Positions 51,509-61,380 are shown, numbered from the stretch's first letter. The stretch: 64,000 bases of DNA from JAJZAM01 sp027391075 (GCA_027391075.1 DAHYHI010000091.1:1-64000), one strand, 5' to 3'. Notes: generated by a model from the letters alone, not told the origin. Translations and numbers: made by a program.

Positions 51509-52555
51509 ATGACCATGTCTCCAACGTTTGAGTCCTTTAGCCAAAATGGGGAAGATGTCGTCCTATGGCGGGCTCTTCGGTCGGTAGAGGCTGGCCGTTA
51601 CATAGACGTCGGAGCCAACCATCCATCTTACTACTCGGTCACGAAAGCCTTCTATGACCTAGGATGGAGTGGCTTGACTATCGAGCCGATGCCAGAGATG
51701 GCGAGCCTCCAACGACAGCAGAGGCCTCGAGATTTCTGTATCGAAGCGATCGCAAGTGATGTTGATGGAGGATCGGCACCATTCCACGCTATCGCCGGCA
51801 CAGGCCTATCGACAATGATCGAATCCATCGCACGCCGACACACCTCGGCAGGTTACGAAACCAAGACGATACCGGTAAGCCGGCGACGGATTGATTGCAT
51901 TCTCGACGAGCTCGGATGGCAAGGTGAGGAAATTCACTTCATGAGTGTCGACGTCGAAGGGTCAGAACGTAGCACGCTCGCAGGAGCAAATCTTTCACTG
52001 TGGAGACCTTGGATCGTAGTAGTCGAGTCGACCAGTCCAACCCAGCGCCACCAGACGCATCACTTGTGGGAAGACCTCCTCGAAGATGCGGAGTATTCCT
52101 TGACAATGTTTGATGGGCTCTCTAGGTGGTATGTAAGCAAAGAGAAACTGCCCGAACTAAAAGTGAACACATCCTATCCGGCATGCCCTTTGGACAACTA
52201 TTCAACAGAATTCCAAAGATCCGCTGCTGATCGTGAGCAAGAACTCCAAGTATACATCGACCAATTGATAGTAGATACGGCTAAGTGGCGATCGAAGGCG
52301 GTAGACTACAGACTATCTCTAGAGTCTATAATTTCTGAGAACCAACGCATCAGAGGGCTACTTGAGAAGAAACTATTCGATGCTGATGATGCATTAGCAC
52401 AGCAAAAAGCAGTGAACCGCGATCTTAGGACCGACAACGCAAGCCTTCGAGCGGCAGTTCAGGAACTACAAAACTCTACGTCGTGGCGCGTGACAATCCC
52501 GCTGAGAAGAGCAAAAGACCTCCTTCGATCAGGATTCGTCGGCAACCGGGGATGA
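51509..52555 (+). CDS. FkbM-family methyltransferase, cassette 2 (intact)
   Basis: 348 residues. The SAM-binding loop is complete: VEAGRYIDVGANHPSYYSVT, with GWSGLTIEPMPEMASLQRQQ, GTGLSTMIESIARRH and EEIHFMSVDVEGSERSTLAG. These are the classic FkbM motifs for sugar O-methylation. Residues from about 235 form a coiled coil (AADREQELQVYIDQLIVDTA) that ends with LQNSTSWRVTIPLRRAKDLL, a tail also found in its cassette-1 paralogue. The gene is clearly less GC-rich than the repair island. It overlaps the next gene by ATGA. It probably modifies the glycan built by the two coupled glycosyltransferases. Confidence 0.83.
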   Translation: MTMSPTFESFSQNGEDVVLWRALRSVEAGRYIDVGANHPSYYSVTKAFYDLGWSGLTIEPMPEMASLQRQQRPRDFCIEAIASDVDGGSAPFHAIAGTGLSTMIESIARRHTSAGYETKTIPVSRRRIDCILDELGWQGEEIHFMSVDVEGSERSTLAGANLSLWRPWIVVVESTSPTQRHQTHHLWEDLLEDAEYSLTMFDGLSRWYVSKEKLPELKVNTSYPACPLDNYSTEFQRSAADREQELQVYIDQLIVDTAKWRSKAVDYRLSLESIISENQRIRGLLEKKLFDADDALAQQKAVNRDLRTDNASLRAAVQELQNSTSWRVTIPLRRAKDLLRSGFVGNRG

Positions 52556-54165
52556 GTTCGAATTTATCAGTCCAGCTAACCTCCAGGCTATCCGTCATTC
52601 TTTCAAATCTTGGCTACAATCACTTCGATCGAAAGGAAGCCTCACGCAGCACTGGCAACACTGAATCGCCGAGCTCGCTTAACAATCCTCAAGTTGGGAC
52701 GACGACAAGGCCTGATTTGCTGTCCGACGACCTAGCAACAAACCTGGTAGCTGCGATCAACTTAATCAGAAGACAAGCCGACGAGTCCGGAGCATGGCTG
52801 CTCCTCGCTGGATTAGGTGGGTGCCTTCCTCTTAAAGAAGATGTGCAGGAGTTGAGATACCGCATCGAGATGAAAGGCGACTTGGATGTCGTCGAGTGGA
52901 TCCTCACTTGGCTTTTCTCCGAACAGACCGCGATCCGGCAAAATCAGGAGATCAAGGTCGTTTCAGGCGCTGTCATCGTAGATGTGGACCATTCAGCGCA
53001 GTCCGCATTGCATACCGGTGTTCAAAGGGTAGTGCGAGGTACACTACCAACTTGGTGTGCTAAGCACACGATCATCCCAGTAGCGTGGGATGATCAGGCG
53101 AACTCCTATAGACAACTCAAGCCGGCCGAGTTCCGCCGGGCTACACAGATGCCCCATAGTAGTACGGGTACTCTAGACGAGGCGGACTATGATGTTGACA
53201 GCGGCAATTGCGTAAGGATCATTCCATGGAATACGACACTCATTTGTCTTGAGGTACCGAACAAGAACTCGTCCGAGCGGATAGCTGACCTGGCTGAGTT
53301 GTCTACGAACCGGGTGGTTCTGGTTGGATATGACTGTATCCCGGTTACAAGTGCCGATCTCGTGACAGATGCTGATATAGTTAAGTTTGCCTCATATCTG
53401 CGAGTAGTGAAGCACGCAGACTCAATACTTGCGATAAGTGAGGCAGCAGCGGGCGACTTTCGGGGATTTGTTTCGACCTTATCGACGCAGGGGCTGAAGG
53501 GACCCACGGTTTCTGTCTGTACGTTGCCTAGCGTAGGCACTCCCTCAGAAATTGAGAGACCAGAATCACTAGAATCACTAGAATCACCAATCATATTATC
53601 CGTCGGGTCTATCGAACCTCGAAAGAATCATGGAAGAGTCCTAGTCGCCTGCGAACGGTTGTGGAGTGAAGATATCAAGTTTAAGTTGATCTTCGTTGCT
53701 GGTAGCGCCTGGGATCAAGATGTCTTGGCGGTGATAGAACGTCTACGTTCTCAAGGTCGCCCTATTGAGCTGTATCGCGAGATTTCGGAGGAGGATCTAG
53801 CGGTTCTGTATTGCCGTGCATCTTTTTCAGTCTTCTTATCGCTTCACGAAGGATATGGGCTTCCAATATCCGAGTCCCTTGCCTATGGAGTTCCCGTTGT
53901 CACTTCTGATTACGGAGCTATGAAAGAATTCCAGAGTCGCGGTGGGGTGGTGTGTATTGATCCCCGCAATCTTGATGAGTGTGTTCAGAATCTACGCCTC
54001 CTGCTCTGTAGCCAGACCACGCTTGACGGGTTGAGAGACGCGATTGCTCCTTCTAGTCGGAATAGCTGGGAGAACTACGCTGACGAACTGTGGACCCTAT
54101 GTCTCCGAGAGTCGCAGGTGTCCCTCGATTACGGGACCGACAGCGCCTCTACGGGTTCTCGGTGA
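52552..54165 (+). CDS. Glycosyltransferase A, cassette 2 (GT4-like, intact)
   Basis: 537 residues from ATG 52552. The N-terminal shared domain is at about 65-125 (GAWLLLAGLGGCLPLKEDVQ). It is followed by AVIVDVDHSAQSALHTGVQR VVRG and LAISEAAAGDFRGFVSTLST. The donor site is normal: IILSVGSIEPRKNHGRVLVA and VFLSLHEGYGLPISESLAYG VPVVTSDYGAM. Just before it, a 9-bp unit is repeated three times (53562-53588), giving ESLESLESP. Codon use is AT-richer than in the cassette-1 copy. It overlaps both neighbours by 4 bp. Confidence 0.82.
   Translation: MSSNLSVQLTSRLSVILSNLGYNHFDRKEASRSTGNTESPSSLNNPQVGTTTRPDLLSDDLATNLVAAINLIRRQADESGAWLLLAGLGGCLPLKEDVQELRYRIEMKGDLDVVEWILTWLFSEQTAIRQNQEIKVVSGAVIVDVDHSAQSALHTGVQRVVRGTLPTWCAKHTIIPVAWDDQANSYRQLKPAEFRRATQMPHSSTGTLDEADYDVDSGNCVRIIPWNTTLICLEVPNKNSSERIADLAELSTNRVVLVGYDCIPVTSADLVTDADIVKFASYLRVVKHADSILAISEAAAGDFRGFVSTLSTQGLKGPTVSVCTLPSVGTPSEIERPESLESLESPIILSVGSIEPRKNHGRVLVACERLWSEDIKFKLIFVAGSAWDQDVLAVIERLRSQGRPIELYREISEEDLAVLYCRASFSVFLSLHEGYGLPISESLAYGVPVVTSDYGAMKEFQSRGGVVCIDPRNLDECVQNLRLLLCSQTTLDGLRDAIAPSSRNSWENYADELWTLCLRESQVSLDYGTDSASTGSR
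53562..53588 (+). repeat. Three tandem copies of a 9-bp unit in coding sequence
   Basis: AGAATCACT, AGAATCACT, AGAATCACC. In frame they encode repeated Glu-Ser-Leu in the linker before the donor-binding domain. Copy changes would keep the frame and only alter linker length. Confidence 0.8.
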
Positions 54166-55676
54166 CAAGACTTTCGCAACTTCTGGCCGGCGGATCAGAG
54201 TCACGTGTGCGGGCTCTGCGCCAGCGTATTGGTGCTCTCGCAGATGGGCTTGGTATCGAGTCCGCTGAAGCGGTGAGTGGCAGCGCTCTGTCCTGTGAAA
54301 GCTTCTTGGATGGCGTGCTTGGCGCGAACGACAAAAGTCGGTGCTGGTTGGTGCTCTCCGTTCTGGGCGCGAGGTTCCCGGTTCACGCTGATGTAGAGAG
54401 GCTTCATAGGGCGATCTATGTTGGCTGTCGCCCCGCTGAGGCTGTGCTATCTACGTTAGATCATATTGGCGTCATCGATTCGGACAATCTACGTCGGGTG
54501 GAGGTGTCCTCGGGTGTGCTCGTTGACGTAGATCATACTGCTCGGTATCCTCTGTCGACGGGAATCCAGCGAGTGGTCCGAGAGGTCGTGAGGCGTTGGA
54601 CCGAGGTCAAGGATGTTACTCTCGTTGCCTGGACGTTCGGCTTTGATGGCCTTCGCAGACTTGATGCGATCGAGGCGAATCGGGCCGTGGGAGACGTGGA
54701 AGGTGACACATTATCCTTAAGCCGCTGCGACGAAGGTGAAAGACCTGTAATCGTCCCCTGGCACGGGCGCATCATCGTTCCCGAGTTATTTAGCGAAGTG
54801 GCTCGGGCGACCGCATCTCGAGCGGTATTCGAGTTCTCGCAATCACAGGTAGGTATGGTAGGTTTTGATTGCGTTCCAATGACGATGTCTGAGACGACAG
54901 GTGAGGGAATGCCAGTTGGGTTTATGCATATGCTTGCAGCAGCTAGGTATGTGCATCGTGTGGCTGCGATTTCGGACGCCGCTGCGAGTGAGTTCCGGGG
55001 TTGGCGCTCGATGCTCAGTTCAACTGGACTGCTCGGGCCAGATGTTGCCTCAGTCCCCCTAGCCGTCAGTACATACAACTCTACCCAGAATGACGTTGAC
55101 CATGCGAGAGGCGAGCTTGGATTAGGGCAGCTTCCGATAGTCCTTGCCGTTGGCAGTCACGAGCCTCGGAAGAATCATATGGTGGTCCTGCATGCGGCTG
55201 AGCTACTTTGGCGAGATGGGGTTCGGTTTGCCTTAGCCTTTATAGGTGGACACTCTTGGAAGGCGGACGCCTTCTTGCGACGTGTCAGGGAGTTGTCACA
55301 ACAGGGCCTACCGGTCATCGTGGTGGAGCGTGCCCCAGAGCCCTTGCTTTGGGCTGCTTATCGTATTGCTACGGTGTCGGTGTCGGTTTCGTTGCAAGAG
55401 GGATACGGGCTGCCGGTAGCTGAATCATTGGCTTGTGGCACTCCAGTAGTGACATCGAACTTTGGAGCGATGGTCGAGCAAGCAGTTATGGGAGGCTGTA
55501 TTCAAGTTGATCCGAGAAGTCCGGACGCTGTGGCGAGAGGGATCCGCTCAGTACTCACGGACCCTTCCCTCCGCTCAAAACTTAGCAATGAGGCCCTGAG
55601 AAGGCCGTCTCGATCCTGGGACCAGTACGCTGAGGAGCTGTGGACGTATCTCGTCGATGGAGTGCCACCAGATTGA
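54162..55676 (+). CDS. Glycosyltransferase B, cassette 2 (GT4-like)
   Basis: 504 residues from GTG 54162. It has the shared N-terminal domain (RCWLVLSVLGARFPVHADVE), GVLVDVDHTARYPLSTGIQR VVREVVRRW, RVAAISDAAASEFRGWRSML, IVLAVGSHEPRKNHMVVLHA and VSVSLQEGYGLPVAESLACG TPVVTSNFGAM. It is the direct counterpart of the gene at 37140-38762. All donor-site residues are present except that His precedes neither Glu (LQEGYG instead of LHEGFG). It is the last gene of the cassette; IS scraps follow within 220 bp. Confidence 0.82.
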   Translation: MTRLSQLLAGGSESRVRALRQRIGALADGLGIESAEAVSGSALSCESFLDGVLGANDKSRCWLVLSVLGARFPVHADVERLHRAIYVGCRPAEAVLSTLDHIGVIDSDNLRRVEVSSGVLVDVDHTARYPLSTGIQRVVREVVRRWTEVKDVTLVAWTFGFDGLRRLDAIEANRAVGDVEGDTLSLSRCDEGERPVIVPWHGRIIVPELFSEVARATASRAVFEFSQSQVGMVGFDCVPMTMSETTGEGMPVGFMHMLAAARYVHRVAAISDAAASEFRGWRSMLSSTGLLGPDVASVPLAVSTYNSTQNDVDHARGELGLGQLPIVLAVGSHEPRKNHMVVLHAAELLWRDGVRFALAFIGGHSWKADAFLRRVRELSQQGLPVIVVERAPEPLLWAAYRIATVSVSVSLQEGYGLPVAESLACGTPVVTSNFGAMVEQAVMGGCIQVDPRSPDAVARGIRSVLTDPSLRSKLSNEALRRPSRSWDQYAEELWTYLVDGVPPD

Positions 55677-55888
55677 CCGGATGTGGCCGGTCGATATGTG
55701 GTAGGAAATAATGGTCTCTTTGGAGTAAGGTAACCTTGGTGTTGTTGTCGTTTGGGTATGCCGTGCCGGCAGGCTATTTTCGTGAGACATGCCTCTTGGG
55801 GAGTTCTATAGTGACTTCACGCGTCGAAGAGTAGCTGACTGCTGAAGTTCCCCTGGAAGTGTGGAGGCATGCACTATAAGGAGTGATC

Positions 55889-55955
55889 ATGTGTGAGGTT
55901 CGTCGGAAATACGATAAGGAGTTCCGGAGATCTTCGACAGTCTCCTCGAACGCAT
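55889..55955 (+). pseudogene. IS3-family OrfA start fragment
   Basis: MCEVRRKYDKEFR is the typical first line of an IS3-group OrfA. The frame loses similarity after about 15 codons. The ISL3-type fragment begins directly beyond, so one element was cut by the other. Confidence 0.5.
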
Positions 55956-55970
55956 TGAGATCCAGGCCGG

Positions 55971-56546
55971 TTAACAGAGGCCAGAAGCGGGGTTCTTGAC
56001 AAGATCACCCGCATAATGTCCTAAAGTCTCGTTTTGGACTCTCCGGCGGCACTCGTCGAGTTTGCCGTTCGCGACTTTTATGACGTGGAAAGGGTCGGCT
56101 ATTTGGGCTGTGTTGGGGAGGGCGTCGTCGAAAACTTTGCGGTAAGGGCCCGACAGGTCCGGGCATCCCCAAGCGATCCCCTCCCGCCAGGCGCTGGGAC
56201 GGCCGTTTATCCACGCTGTAGCAGGAACCGCTCTGCGGCCTTCGACCACGTCGAGTAGTTGCGCTGCCCGGCCGGGGCTGACATCGACTATCGACGTAAC
56301 GAACTCTTGGCGATGCCATTCCCCCCGCCGGACGAACAGAGTCTCGTCCAACCCCAAAGCTGTCGTCACGGCGATCCGGGCGGGATCGTCCACCAAGGCA
56401 CCCCCGTAGGCGATCACCGTGTCATTCACCGTGTGCCAGTCGCAGCCCAACTCCCGTGCCACCTCGGACCGGACTTCCGGTGATGATGGACACATGACAC
56501 TCCCAGAAAGCGGTGTTGAGCAGGGAGATCGGCCGCGAACGCTCAA
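55971..56546 (-). pseudogene. ISL3-family transposase fragment
   Basis: The minus strand carries SEVARELGCDWHTVNDTVIA, LGLDETLFVRRGEWHRQEFV, TSIVDVSPGRAAQLLDVVEG, WGCPDLSGPYRKVFDDALPN and PFHVIKVANGKLDECRRRVQ NETLGH. This is the central catalytic region of ISL3 transposases, with the first Asp in GLDET and a second in the DPFH motif. The N-terminal zinc-binding part and the C-terminal third are missing. Confidence 0.75.
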
Positions 56547-56582
56547 ACGAGGCGTGTTACTAAGCGAGCCTGTGACCAGGGA

Positions 56583-58223
56583 TTACGCGGAAGGCGTCGG
56601 AAGCTCGAAATCGAGGTAGCGGCCGGGCTCGGCGATGTCGAGCTTGGCTAGGATCTCGGCCTGACGGGACGTGGTGGTTGTGCGTTGGGCCACCCGGCCC
56701 TGGTCGGTCTCCATCGTCACGAGGTGCATGCGGTCGAGGTCGTGGCGGACGTTGCGCCAGGTGTCGCCGGTGGCGTTCTCCACGACGCGGATCAGCAGCA
56801 GCCCGAGCCAGCAGAGCTGGACGTGACTGCGGATCCGGTCCTCCCGGTGGTGGAAGACGGGACGGAGTCCGAGCGAGCCCTTCATGTCCCGCCAACCCCG
56901 TTCGACCTCGAGAAGCTGCTTGTAGGCGACGGCGAGATCGGTTGGCGTGAGGCTGTCGTCACTCGTCCGAAGCAACCACTTGCCGTCGAGCCCGGTTTCT
57001 CTGGCGATGGCCGCCTTGTCGATGCGGAAGCGGCCGTCGCTCAGCCGACGGACGAGGCGCCACAGCGCCGGCGTAGTCCGCAACCGCCCGGCCAGCTCGT
57101 CCCGCTTGGACTTGGTCCACTCGTCGGTGCCACAGAGCTGTGACTCCAGATACGCCGTCAGGTTGGCCCGGACCTGTCGGTCGCGTTCTTCGGCTTCGGG
57201 GTTGCGGCAGACCACGAAGCGCTGCCGTCGCTCACCGTCGCCGACGATGACCTCCTTCACCTCGAGGTTGCCGGCGGCGCTGTGATAGCGGCCGGGACGG
57301 GCGAGGGCTTCTCTCGCCTCGCCGCTGGCGTTGCGCAGCTTCTCGGCCACCACGTAATGGCCGCCACCGCGTTGCAGGTAGGCCTGGTTGGCCACCGAGT
57401 TGAATCCCCGGTCGGCCACCCACACCACCCGGTTGAGCATCCATCCGGCCAGGTCATCCTTGATAGTCCGGATGATCACCTGGTCCGACGTGTTACCCGG
57501 GAACGTCCAGCACCGCACCGGCACTCCTTCGGCGGTCACCGCCATGCCGAGCACCACTTGGGGCAGGTCGGGCCGGTGGTCCTTGGAGTGCTTGCTGAAC
57601 CGACGGGTGGCTGACTGTGTGGGGCCGGGGAGGTCCGTCCCGTTCTTGTCGGCGGCCTTCTCCTCCGCGGTCTTCGCCAGGTCGAGGTCGTCCTCCCCGT
57701 CGGCCACGTCCCGCTCGAAGTAGGTGGAGGACGTGTCGACGAAGATGATGTCGCAGGACAGGTTCAACAGGTTGGCCGTCGACGAGAAGATCCGCTCCGC
57801 GATCTCGGGCAACGCGGCCAACAAGAAGTCCATCGCCGCATAGGCGGCGTCGTTGTCGAAGTCCGGACGGTCGGGGATGGCCACCCGCTCCTTCGCCCAA
57901 CGCACCGCGGCCAACTTGGAGGACGGCTCCAGGCACCGCTGGGCGACGAGCGCGAAGCAGATGCGTTCCACCACGGCAGCGTCGATGCGTCGACCCTTGG
58001 CTGCCGACCGCAGGGCATCGGCGATCCCGAGCCGTTCCCACAGTTCGTCGAGCACGAAGGCACCGCCGAGCCGGCGGGAGTCGACGATCTCGACCTCGGA
58101 CGACGCAACCGTGGACTCCGTCATCGGCAGGTCGAGCACCCGGCTGATCGACGACACCAGCCGCGCGAGGGCCTCCTTGTCGACCTTGTCCTTGCGGCCG
58201 AAATTGTGGATGACCTTGGCCAC
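56583..58223 (-). mobile_element. IS1634-type DDE transposase, nearly complete
   Basis: 546 residues from GTG 58223. Coding similarity continues upstream to 58322 (LYLRESSRRNKDGSKVIYLQ, LAHNERHPKTG) without a normal start, so initiation may be at a CTG or the start may be lost. DDE residues are in FVDTSSTYFERDV, RVVWVADRGFNSVANQAYLQ and LEVERGWRDMKGSLGLRPVF with HHREDRIRSHVQL. This is the only insertion sequence here with an open transposase frame. A shortened relative lies at 13120-13320. Terminal repeats were not found by eye. Confidence 0.8.
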
Positions 58224-58322
58224 CGGCGAACCGGTCTTCGGGTGACGCTCGTTGTGAGCTAGCTGGAGGTAGATGACCTTCGAGCCGTCCTTGTTCCGCC
58301 GGCTGGACTCACGCAGGTACAG

Positions 58323-59235
58323 GCCTACATTATGAGTGAGCCTCGCAGGTCAGTTGACTAGTCGTGTGCCTACGCCTTCGGACGTTTCGAGACCCCAAAC
58401 CGCTGTGACCAGGGGCGACGTCACCCGGGACCCCCGAAAATGCCTACAACTCCGGAACCCCGGCCCGACACGCTGCGTGCTCGTCTGCCGACCTGCACGG
58501 TCGCCCAACGCCCCGCCCGGTCCCACATCGCCTGGCGGGGATGAGCGATACGAGGATCCTCCCACGTCCATGATCCCATCTCGCAGTCAGAGTCACAGCA
58601 GCACAAACGGAACGTATGCCAACACAACCGTGACCGGCGGCCGAAACACGGAAGATCAGCGAAAACCACCCGCTCACGGTCCTTGACTCGGGAACGGCCA
58701 CCACAACGGTGACACTACGGACGGTCCCCGGCTTGTTCGATATGAACCACTCGCGGCTCACCAGGAAGATCATCAACGCCCAACACCCTCACCTCAGGCA
58801 GCCCCACAAGTAGCACGCACATGCGACTAGCGTCAGCTTCCAACAGGGACTCTCCAGGATCGACGGAACAGAACACCCCGACTCGGCAAGTCCCTGCCCC
58901 GCGACTGGTGGATCCCCCTCAGCCCAACCCCACCTCGCTCATTTCCGAAGTGCCCCTTTAACTCCTCTAATAGCCGACGTAGGCTCAGCGCTTGAGACTC
59001 GAAGTCACCCATCGACTACGAGACAGCTTGGACCAACCAGACGGCAGCAAAACGGAAGCCTCCACGATCCCAGGAGAAGCTCACCCCGCTATCTACATGC
59101 AATCGATCTATGCAGTGCTAGATCACGCAATAAGTAAAAGTAGTTGCACGTGAACGCTAAGTGCCCCTTCATAGATATGAAGCACCGACTCCAAGCACAA
59201 CCTGGAATGTCTAACTCCTGATACCATGATCACCC
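58323..59235. other. Gap downstream of the IS, no convincing gene
   Basis: About 910 bp. A diverged third version of the 52-bp repeat lies at 58433-58465 (GAAAATGCCTAC then CCGGCC). The rest becomes AT-richer toward 59.2 kb. TACCAT (59222-59227) is a -10 box 8 nt before the ATG of the next gene. I see no protein motif. Confidence 0.35.
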
Positions 59236-61380
59236 ATGCGTCGCGGACAACACTTCGCTCCCCCTTTAATGGCTTCGTACAAACTGCCTACGCCTGAAGC
59301 TAAGCCACATCGGGACCTCCGAGACTACTTCGTAGTACTGATCCTCGGAATCGCCGCGAGCCTTTGGTTTACCCACGTCCTTACTCACAGCATCACCAAG
59401 CAGATGATCAACGAGACGGGAGATCCAAATGTCACCCTTTTCTTCCTAAAGTGGTGGATCTGGGCACCTTTACACGGAACAAATCCCTTCCTCTTTTCAT
59501 CGATCTCCTGGCCAGTTAGCTATAACACGGCGTGGCTGACTTCACTCCCTGGCCCGGCAATACTAATGACGCCTATTACTCTTCTCTTCGGCGTCATAGC
59601 GACTTGGAATCTATTAATATTCACCGCACCTATTCTAGCTAGCCTATCGGCAGCTGCTCTATTGCGAACTCTAAATATACGACATCTACCCGCCATTATT
59701 TCTAGTCTGACTTTTGGCTATAGTTCGTATGAACTCTCTGAATTGCTAGGGCATCTCTTCCTAGTACTTGTATTTCCCATTCCACTACTATATGCACTTA
59801 TTATCAGGTATCTCAAAAGGGACTGCTCTCGTCGCTTTTTTTTATTTTGGGCTATTGTGTTGCTAAGTTTTATCTTATATACCTCGATAGAGATGGCCTT
59901 TAGTCTAGCCCTAGTTTCACTAGGATTCGTTGTCTGCTTGTTTATCGGCGCGCCGAAGGAGACGGTCGCGGTTATAAAGAATGAAGTGGGCGAGATATTG
60001 ACAGTAATCCTAGGCACCTTCGCAGTTGCAAGTCCACTCATCTATTATGTCTTCCGTGGCATAAGTGCTTCTAAATCAATCAGTAACTCTGTGACTGCCT
60101 ACTCCATAAATTTGGCCAATCTAATCATTCCCACGGTGATCGACTTTTTTCAGACCAGCAGCTCTCGCACAATCGCTTCCCGATTCTCAGGTAATGTTAG
60201 CGAGCAGGGTGGCTATATCGGCCTACTGTTGGCGTTACTTCTGCTCATCGTTCTTCTAAAGGGATCTATTAGAAGCCGGCTAAGTCGGACGATGGTACTA
60301 GGAACACTTTTGCTTCTCTTGGCCACTCTTGGACCACGATTACATGTCGCTGGCGTTGCATCACACCTGAAGTTGCCATGGACTTTGCTCTCACACCTTC
60401 CGCTCACTAGTAACGCCCTCCCATCGCGCTTCATGGTGTACGTAGCGCTCGCTCTCTCAGTGTGGTTAGGGCTATTAGTAAGATGGTGTCGTCATGCCTA
60501 CGAACGGCGTACTTATATAGTTCTGATGTCACTCGGTCTGTTGCTGCTACTTCCCAGCCCTACCCTCAACAGTTGGTCGACTCCATTTTTGCCAGCTGTA
60601 GTAACAAATGGTCAGTTGGCTACAAGCACTGGAGGGGGGGGATCACTGCTCGTTGGGGCTGGAGTCTCATCAGGTCCTACTTCAAACATATCGTCGGTGT
60701 GGTCAGAAGCAAGTGGGTACAAGTTGAGTTTCACTCAAGCGCCCTGGGGATATGATCCCTACCGTGACATAGACTACTTTAACTCATGGCCTTTAGTAAC
60801 CCTGCTAGATCTGAAGGATCCGCCGGCTATTCCTCGGCAACTCATTGTCGACTTTGCTGCTGCTCACCTTGATAGAACGATCGATGTGTTACCTGGAAAT
60901 AGAGCTTGGGTGACCTTGTTGACTTCGATGGGATTTCCCTCAAAAGAAGTCGGTCCTATATGGATCTTTAGGATGCCACAGTTGCCGGCTTCAAGTGTAT
61001 CTCGCGGAAGTATTGGGAACACCCTGGTTTCGTTTTATCAATCCGAGGTGCACGTCCTTGAAGCTGCGGCAAGGTGTTTCGTTGTAAAGACTGGGAGTGC
61101 CGGTGGATTAGATCCACAAGCTGCTATCCAAGAAGGTTGTCTCTCGCGCTCCTACGCAAGTGCAACGCCGGGAAGCAACTGGACTGCTGGAAACGCGTGG
61201 TTGGGACCCCAAGTTGGCGGAGCGGCGGTGGGTGTCGGTGTTACAGGTGATCTAGCCAAGAGTATCTTTTCGGGTGTGTCCGGCTTCCAAAGTTACGTGT
61301 ACTATTCTCCGAGCGCGCATAATGTCGATATTAAGACAATGTCCGGTAAGCCATTTGGTACCTATTTAGGAGTTCTATAG
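59236..61380 (+). CDS. Large AT-rich multi-pass membrane protein, GT-C-like
   Basis: 714 residues with roughly a dozen helices in the first 470 (LRDYFVVLILGIAASLWFTH, LLLALLLLIVLLKGSIRSRL), then a large soluble domain, probably outside the cell. The loop INETGDPNVTLFFLKWWIWA PLHGTNPFLF carries the DP...W...hGxNP pattern of membrane glycosyltransferases and YfhO-like proteins acting on polyprenyl-linked sugars. Base composition is far below that of the neighbours, and AT-ending codons are frequent, so recent transfer is likely. A -10 box 8 nt upstream suggests a leaderless mRNA. No partner gene overlaps it. Confidence 0.65.
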   Translation: MRRGQHFAPPLMASYKLPTPEAKPHRDLRDYFVVLILGIAASLWFTHVLTHSITKQMINETGDPNVTLFFLKWWIWAPLHGTNPFLFSSISWPVSYNTAWLTSLPGPAILMTPITLLFGVIATWNLLIFTAPILASLSAAALLRTLNIRHLPAIISSLTFGYSSYELSELLGHLFLVLVFPIPLLYALIIRYLKRDCSRRFFLFWAIVLLSFILYTSIEMAFSLALVSLGFVVCLFIGAPKETVAVIKNEVGEILTVILGTFAVASPLIYYVFRGISASKSISNSVTAYSINLANLIIPTVIDFFQTSSSRTIASRFSGNVSEQGGYIGLLLALLLLIVLLKGSIRSRLSRTMVLGTLLLLLATLGPRLHVAGVASHLKLPWTLLSHLPLTSNALPSRFMVYVALALSVWLGLLVRWCRHAYERRTYIVLMSLGLLLLLPSPTLNSWSTPFLPAVVTNGQLATSTGGGGSLLVGAGVSSGPTSNISSVWSEASGYKLSFTQAPWGYDPYRDIDYFNSWPLVTLLDLKDPPAIPRQLIVDFAAAHLDRTIDVLPGNRAWVTLLTSMGFPSKEVGPIWIFRMPQLPASSVSRGSIGNTLVSFYQSEVHVLEAAARCFVVKTGSAGGLDPQAAIQEGCLSRSYASATPGSNWTAGNAWLGPQVGGAAVGVGVTGDLAKSIFSGVSGFQSYVYYSPSAHNVDIKTMSGKPFGTYLGVL

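Noticed and set aside
56034..56483. Plus-strand small frames opposite the ISL3 fragment
   Set aside because: They mirror the transposase codons and carry no independent signal.
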